Positions 6,400-10,850 of a stretch of 10,850 nucleotides of DNA are shown here, in pieces. The position numbers and the translations under genes were made by a program. Source of the DNA: Funneliformis mosseae (taxonomy: Eukaryota; Glomeromycota; Glomeromycetes; Glomerales; Glomeraceae); contig CAJVPP010003752.1 of NCBI GenBank assembly GCA_910592005.1, forward strand, positions 1-10,850, written 5' to 3'. The notes beneath the pieces were generated by a model. The model did no database searches. It saw nothing but the letters and a program-made list of their open reading frames with translations, and had not been told where the DNA came from. Position 1 is the stretch's first letter; each line of letters opens with the position of its first letter.

Positions 6400-8736
6400 C
6401 TAAAATTTGTTGTCACTCCCTTCTTCCTTAATCGTCTCATTATCATTATCATTATCGTCATCACCATCATTATCGTCATCCTCATTATTCGTATATAATC
6501 CAATAAAATCATTAACATTATTACTATTACTGGTAGCGTTTGTGGTAACCGAATTAACAGTATTACTTGTATATCTTTTGCTGGTGCTACCGTTACTATC
6601 TTCATCTTCAATACTTCTTAATCTCTCCATCATACTGCTTCTTTTACTAGCTTCACTACTTTCGGTATAAAAAGTATTACTCGTATCTCTTTTGCTGGTA
6701 CTGGTACTGCCGCTATCATCATTGCCTATTCGTCTTATTCTCTCCATGAAACTGCTTCGTTTGCTAGCGCCACTGCCGTCATCACTACCTAATTTTTTAA
6801 TTTTCTCAATTAAACTAGTGGGCCTATTAATCGTAATCGTAGGAGTTATGACACGAGTATTTGGAGGGGTAACATTTTTATTTGAGGCGGGTATGGATCG
6901 GGGGGTAGAGGATGATCTTGAAGGGTTATGATTCAGATGAAGAGGAGGGGGGTAATCATTTCCTTGGTATTGAAACGGAGATGGAGTTTCGGGACGTGAT
7001 GTTTGATTATCATACTCTTGATAAGGAAATGGAGGGTCTTGATATTGATAAACAACTTGTTGAGGTATGTAACCATATTGTGGTATTACACCGGGTAATA
7101 CAACATTCTGTACAATCTGCGGTTGAATAGGTGAATTTAAATATTGTTGTGGTTGGTTTGGGGGTAATAATGGAGATGGTGGGGTATAATTCGGATAACT
7201 TTCAGCATAAGGTTGATAATACTGCTGACCACCTCCAAAATGAGCTTGTGGGTAATAACCGTTTTCCCATCTATTTCCACCGATGGATGAACTAGCTTGA
7301 CTAAAGTGACCGGAATTGGTGGCTGTATACTGAACCGATGAACTGTAAGGCGAAGTAGGTGTACTAGGTGAATGAGGTGATCGAGTTAGTGATCGTGGTG
7401 TACTTGGTGAATTAGGCAAATTAATTGAAATCTGTCTTGCAGTTTGGACCGTGAAACGTTCAGTACTGGGAGTAACGATGCGACTATCTATACCCTTGCT
7501 CGTTATAAATCCCTTCCTCCTTTTCTGTCGAAGGTAACAAGTGACAGTCGAGACGAGTATGATCAAAACTATACCCCCAGTCGACAATCCAATTATGATT
7601 GACGTTTGAGTTTTGGTGAGCGTCGTTGGATCCACATCCGACGCCTTTACCTCAAACGTATCCACCCACGTGAAATTCCTCGTATCCATCAAATATATTT
7701 TCGACGAGGTGTTCAACGGGCTTGTCACCGGATTGCTTATGTTACCAAATGATACAAACATGTAATCCTCAAAAATACTTGATGTAAAATATACAAGGGG
7801 TGGTGGACGATTCCTCGCCGTGATTTGTGGTACGGACCAACGAAATTGTCCATCCCTTGTTTCTAACACGGCCAATTCGGGCGTGGATGGGGTCCAGTAA
7901 TCCTTCACACCCCCATAGATTATGATTTTTTCATCTCGCGTCAATACCGCTTGATGAGCTCTCCTTTCATCAATTACATCCCCTTGAGCTTCCGTAGACG
8001 ACCAAGTGGCGGTATTAGTATCAAACAAATTCAAAACTTTCATGCTAACGTAAACGAATAAACCTGTATCCGAAGTGGATTGCTCCCAACCTCCGATTAA
8101 AACTATTAAACCATTACTTAAAATTGTTGACGTGTAATCACTACGTGGGAATGGTAAGGCCGGATCGGTTAAAGAGATGTTCAATGACCATTCCGAATTG
8201 AACGTGTCAAATGAATTCATATCTTGCAACAAGGTTGTCCCAAAACTTCCCGTCTTTTCATCAATCACCCCACCAAATGAATAGGCTTTACCATTCACGT
8301 CAACAGAAACTTGGGACTGCCTTCTCTGTATCGGTCTCACCCCTTTAACGATCGGTTCAAACCATGCTTTTGTTTCCGTGTTGAATGAATAAAGTTTATC
8401 ATCGAGATTTAATGAATTATCCAATGGATTCGTTCTAAACCCTCCAAAGAGAAACACGTTATCATTTGACATGCCACCTACGAATGATTGTGTGAATGAT
8501 ACCCCGACCGGCATTGAAGTGACATCCACCCACGGTAAGTTACTTAGGCTAAATGATTTTGATAAATCCAAGTAAAATGTTTGTGTCGATATATAGGATC
8601 CATCCCCTAAACCTCCAAAGAAATATAATTTATTTCCGACTAATGAACTTGAATGCGCATATCTTGCCTCCGGTGTAAATGATCTAACCGACACTATTAC
8701 CAAGCATAACATCAAACAAAGGTATAATGACATCAT
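6400..8736 (-). CDS. Kelch-repeat type I membrane protein, 778 residues
   Basis: A single uninterrupted exon. The frame opens at a TTG (8745), so I take the first ATG (8736); a second follows at 8733. Residues 1-19 are a signal peptide (hydrophobic, ending VSVRS). Six kelch blades follow: Gly-Gly pairs at 41, 98, 155, 215 and 275, with a degenerate F-G-N at 330-332, each followed 25-30 residues later by a Trp (69, 125, 183, 245, 300, 357). The 55-60 residue spacing is that of a kelch beta-propeller, a protein or ligand-binding fold. Four N-glycosylation sequons lie in this part (Asn 186, 332, 342, 354). Residues about 379-402 are a transmembrane helix followed by RQKRRK, which orients the tail to the cytoplasm. 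The tail has Ser-Pro/Thr-Pro clusters (441-464), a Tyr/Pro/Gln-rich part (490-600), three repeated short helices (641-713) and an acidic Asp/Asn end (751-766). No enzyme domain is seen. A surface sensor or adhesion role is inferred. Expanded kelch families are known in Rhizophagus. Confidence 0.9.
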   Translation of the reverse strand: MMSLYLCLMLCLVIVSVRSFTPEARYAHSSSLVGNKLYFFGGLGDGSYISTQTFYLDLSKSFSLSNLPWVDVTSMPVGVSFTQSFVGGMSNDNVFLFGGFRTNPLDNSLNLDDKLYSFNTETKAWFEPIVKGVRPIQRRQSQVSVDVNGKAYSFGGVIDEKTGSFGTTLLQDMNSFDTFNSEWSLNISLTDPALPFPRSDYTSTILSNGLIVLIGGWEQSTSDTGLFVYVSMKVLNLFDTNTATWSSTEAQGDVIDERRAHQAVLTRDEKIIIYGGVKDYWTPSTPELAVLETRDGQFRWSVPQITARNRPPPLVYFTSSIFEDYMFVSFGNISNPVTSPLNTSSKIYLMDTRNFTWVDTFEVKASDVDPTTLTKTQTSIIIGLSTGGIVLIILVSTVTCYLRQKRRKGFITSKGIDSRIVTPSTERFTVQTARQISINLPNSPSTPRSLTRSPHSPSTPTSPYSSSVQYTATNSGHFSQASSSIGGNRWENGYYPQAHFGGGQQYYQPYAESYPNYTPPSPLLPPNQPQQYLNSPIQPQIVQNVVLPGVIPQYGYIPQQVVYQYQDPPFPYQEYDNQTSRPETPSPFQYQGNDYPPPLHLNHNPSRSSSTPRSIPASNKNVTPPNTRVITPTITINRPTSLIEKIKKLGSDDGSGASKRSSFMERIRRIGNDDSGSTSTSKRDTSNTFYTESSEASKRSSMMERLRSIEDEDSNGSTSKRYTSNTVNSVTTNATSNSNNVNDFIGLYTNNEDDDNDGDDDNDNDNETIKEEGSDNKF
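6438..6489. repeat. Trinucleotide microsatellite inside the kelch gene
   Basis: Runs of ATT/ATC/GTC triplets on the plus strand encode the Asp/Asn-rich end of the kelch protein (about residues 750-766). Triplet length preserves the frame, so length changes would alter only the acidic tail. Confidence 0.75.
6598..6816 (-). repeat. Three-copy motif in the kelch protein tail
   Basis: Residues 641-653 (SLIEKIKKLGSDD), 661-674 (SFMERIRRIGNDD with linker) and 700-713 (SSMMERLRSIEDED) share the pattern Ser, hydrophobic pair, Glu, Lys/Arg, Ile/Leu, Lys/Arg, x, Ile/Leu, then acidic residues. Each is followed by a Ser/Gly-rich linker and Ser-Lys-Arg. The DNA is also similar between copies (for example TCTCTCCAT and TTCTCTCCAT on the plus strand), so they arose by duplication. 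Confidence 0.8.
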
Positions 8737-8900
8737 AAAAAACAAAAACGAATAATAATCCTGAGCATTTAAATAATACGTATCAAAGATTTTTATTATT
8801 TAATATTTTTTTTTTTTTTTTTTTTTTGAATTTTTATGTCAAATAAAATTTCAAATGTGAAAAAAGAAAAAAAAAAAAAAATTTAAAGGGGAAAGGTGTT
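8737..8900 (-). promoter_or_regulatory. Upstream region of the kelch gene with poly(dA:dT) tracts
   Basis: Just upstream of the ATG is a TATA-like ATTTAAATA (8767-8775), then a run of 22 T (8806-8827) and a run of 15 A (8867-8881) on the plus strand. Such tracts commonly mark nucleosome-poor fungal promoters. The TATA-like word is only about 30 bases from the ATG and could be chance. No specific regulator site is identified. Confidence 0.35.
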
Positions 8901-9823
8901 TTTTTATTTGAGCTTAGTAAATTTTCCTAAAACAAATGATCAATCTATTGAAAAAGCTTTTTATCATATAAATAATGAACCGAAGAGAAGAAACCGATGC
9001 ATCATGCAGTTTCAGTAATGATCGAACTTTCTTTTTATGTTAGAGATTATCCTTTATATCTGAAACAAAAAATCAAACCTGAAACATTATTGAGGATCGA
9101 CATCTTGATATTGTCAGAGAAAAAAAAATTAATTTAGTGGACGTTTCGGCGACAAACCGGAGTTTAGAGACGAGATGATCAGTCATATCAATCCCAAAAT
9201 AAGGATTGAATTATAATTGGGTTCGATTGGTCATAATTTCAGTCTAATGTGTTTTTGGGATTATTAACAGACCAATCAGGATTAAATTGGAGATATTTTC
9301 ATGATTGTTTTTCTCACGTTAAATTTTACTATGATCAGACCAGACCATATATAACGCATTTCTTGAATTTCCTGTTATCGTGTGTAGACGCCAAACCTAT
9401 AAATTTAGTAATATGATATTTTGTAAGAGAATTAAGTATCCCTCTAACAAAGATAACAGATTTGAAGATTTGAAGATATGACTCAAAGAAATTATTAAAA
9501 TTATTAAATTAGAAAAATATAACCGGTCCTGCAAAATTTCTATAAAGGTTAATGTCAAAAAAATTTTTATTAATTCATACCCTTAAAATCCGATTGCCTT
9601 TATTTTAGATTGTCTGTGATCCCAAAATGATGCAGCTGTTTGATTAAATAATTAACTTTGGATCGATTATTGAAATAATTACTTTATAATGTTATCCATC
9701 CGGATAATAATCCGAGAATTTGCACATGTTAAATAGAATGTGCCTTATAAACCAGCAAGAAGAATCTTTTGAAAGCAAAATTTCCGTAATAATAGAAGCA
9801 TCTTTAAATATACCTCTTCTTGA
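8901..9823. other. Gene-free stretch right of the kelch gene
   Basis: No supportable gene. A 22-codon ATG frame (8975-9043, plus) is too short to call. From about 9187 to 9290 the words CAATCC, GGATTG, GATTGG and CCAATC recur; GATTGGTC (9225-9232) and GACCAATC (9270-9277) are an exact inverted pair. A small hairpin TTATCC/GGATAA lies at 9692-9707. These contain CCAAT words and could serve the kelch promoter from a distance or belong to a dispersed repeat. Confidence 0.45.
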
Positions 9824-10006
9824 GTCAACCCGAAGATCAACCTTTTTTGCATTTCATGTTGGCTTCTTATTGCATCTACTTCTGCATTCATTAGGCATGA
9901 AGCATATTGTTATCGTCAAATAGGTTATCGCAACTCTGAAAAGTCAACACTCTTTCATGAATTAGCGCATGTTTACGAGGATGCCTCCAAGAGCATCAGC
10001 ATATGA
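9824..10006 (+). pseudogene. Degenerate Sel1-like repeat fragment (possible)
   Basis: A 60-codon frame open between TGA at 9821-9823 and TGA at 10004-10006, without an early ATG. Its second half reads HEAYCYRQIGYRNSEKSTLF followed by HELAHVYEDASKS. The pattern A-Y-C-Y-x-x-I-G, a charged stretch, then a hydrophobic helix, and H-E-L-A-H-V-Y-E-D matches how Sel1-like repeats (PF08238) look in Rhizophagus, one of the most expanded families there, alone or fused to kinase domains. Gly and Ala positions of the repeat are partly lost. The first half (residues 1-25) is unrelated and hydrophobic. The overlapping frame from 9726 (MLNRM...) starts at ATG but is less protein-like. The minus strand also has an open frame (about 9905-9765, including NAEVDAIRSQHEMQKRLIF), so the reading is not certain. 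Confidence 0.35.
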
Positions 10007-10531
10007 AAAATTCGACGGGTTGGCATACTAAAATTGTTATTTGGATGATTAATTCCCTTTGCTACTTGTTCTCTTTTTCTTTGCGTCTGAATTAATCTAA
10101 TCCGATGATAATTCAATTTCAAAATGTTACTAATACTTTATACAAATATTATTCGTGTCATTAAATCAGTGTAAATTGAATGATCAATCATTGCTGTCTT
10201 GTTGTGTCTATAGTCACGTGAATGATATATGTTGTATGTATTATTTCACACATATGGTTATCCCCATAAAAAAAAAAAAATAAAAAAAATAAAAAATGGC
10301 CGTTGAACGGACCAACGAGCACCATAATATATTTTCTTCAAGTAACGATTTCTCTGGTTCTTAAATTTTTTTCTTATCCAAAATTTTGTAACATAAAAAT
10401 ATTTAGTTACCCATTTGATATTATGAGATATACCGCTATGCGCTCCTTAAGGCGCTGAAGCAGGAATCGTTATTCGCATAATCCATCATCACAAACATTC
10501 AATCATCAACAACATTTTCCTCGATCATCTG
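10007..10531. other. Gene-free stretch near right edge
   Basis: No coding frame is convincing. There is an A-rich block (10267-10296) and an imperfect palindrome around CCTTAAGG (about 10440-10457). From about 10485 the sequence becomes rich in CA and TC words (CATCATCACAAACATTC), which in fungi is typical of 5' untranslated leaders and leads to the ATG at 10532. Confidence 0.4.
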
Positions 10532-10624
10532 ATGAAGGTTCCTACAGCATTTATTATTTATTTCTTTTTTATTGATATATATTTAAAAAAAAGCTACTTA
10601 TCAGACTGGAAAGGTGAAATGTAA
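10532..10624 (+). CDS. Possible first exon of a secreted product, weak
   Basis: The ATG follows a CA/TC-rich leader. The frame reads MKVPTAFIIYFFFIDIYLKK and then ten more residues to TAA at 10622. The start (Met-Lys, then a hydrophobic core of about 12) looks like a signal peptide. A donor-like GTAAGA at 10621 overlaps the stop, so the exon could instead end there and splice onward, but the first candidate acceptor (CAG, about 10666-10668) soon meets a stop. I do not recognise a family. The hydrophobic run is Phe/Ile/Tyr-rich, as expected by chance in AT-rich DNA, so confidence is low. Confidence 0.2.
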   Translation: MKVPTAFIIYFFFIDIYLKKSYLSDWKGEM

Positions 10625-10850
10625 GAAATGGGTTTTACGCAAAACTAAAATTATCAAATAAAACACCAGTCGCCGTGGTAAAACTGCGTAAAAATATCAT
10701 AAATTTTATGTAAAAAAAGATCTCCTGATGAGCCCTTCTAGAATTAGTAATTTTAAAACTTCAAAATTTTTTAAAGGGCCGTTTAACATCCTTATTTTTT
10801 ACAAATGTGAGGTTGATAGAAAAAATACAATTACAGACACAGTAAAACTT
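10625..10850. other. Right edge, nothing identified
   Basis: AT-rich sequence with a few GC-richer words (GCCGTGG near 10672). No frame, RNA gene or repeat can be supported before the window ends. Confidence 0.4.

Noticed and set aside
6168..6431. Plus-strand frame of 87 codons
   Set aside because: Begins with TTG, is Tyr/Ile/Asn-rich low complexity and runs over the kelch 3' end.
6357..7130. Several frames on both strands within the kelch gene tail
   Set aside because: They are out-of-frame shadows of the repeated, low-complexity tail-coding DNA.
9205..9235. tRNA T-arm suggested by GGGTTCGATTGG
   Set aside because: The stem does not pair and no D arm or acceptor stem is found upstream.
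9720..9923. Plus-strand frame of 67 codons
   Set aside because: It opens with TTG (first ATG at 9726), is hydrophobic in its second half, and overlaps a more protein-like Sel1-resembling frame.
1..10850. CRISPR array, bacterial operons or prophage
   Set aside because: No regularly spaced repeats or ribosome-binding-site-led gene strings; introns and architecture are eukaryotic.

Overview
The window looks like nuclear DNA of an arbuscular mycorrhizal fungus (Glomeromycotina, most like Rhizophagus). This is inferred from four things: very AT-rich intergenic DNA with long A and T runs; short GT-AG introns; a Crinkler-type (CRN) N-terminal domain; and a kelch-repeat gene beside decayed repeats. 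No database search was possible, so the genus is a judgement from style and gene content.

Two good genes are present, both on the minus strand and read from right to left. The first (8736-6400) is an intronless gene for a 778-residue type I membrane protein. It has a signal peptide, six kelch blades outside, one transmembrane helix, and a long disordered cytoplasmic tail holding three copies of a short helix motif and an acidic end. The second (5557-4575) is a four-exon gene that is lost if only uninterrupted reading frames are read. Joining the exons gives a 254-residue protein with a Crinkler N-terminal domain and a C-terminal region I do not recognise.

The rest is mostly gene-poor. Positions 1-1400 are extremely AT-rich, with a 156-base stretch lacking any C and a long hairpin. 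Around 1408-1724 (minus) and 3876-4076 (plus) are broken frames that I read as transposase relics. Around 3097-3210 is a GC-rich island of unknown origin. Around 9824-10006 (plus) is a short frame resembling degenerate Sel1-like repeats. At the right edge (10532) there may be the start of another, secreted product, but this is weak.

The two genes share orientation, but 843 bases and a probable poly(A) signal separate them, so they are most likely separate transcription units. In Rhizophagus, effector-like CRN genes and expanded kelch families are often found in transposon-rich, gene-poor compartments. This window fits that pattern: one candidate secreted effector and one candidate surface receptor-like protein, surrounded by decayed elements.
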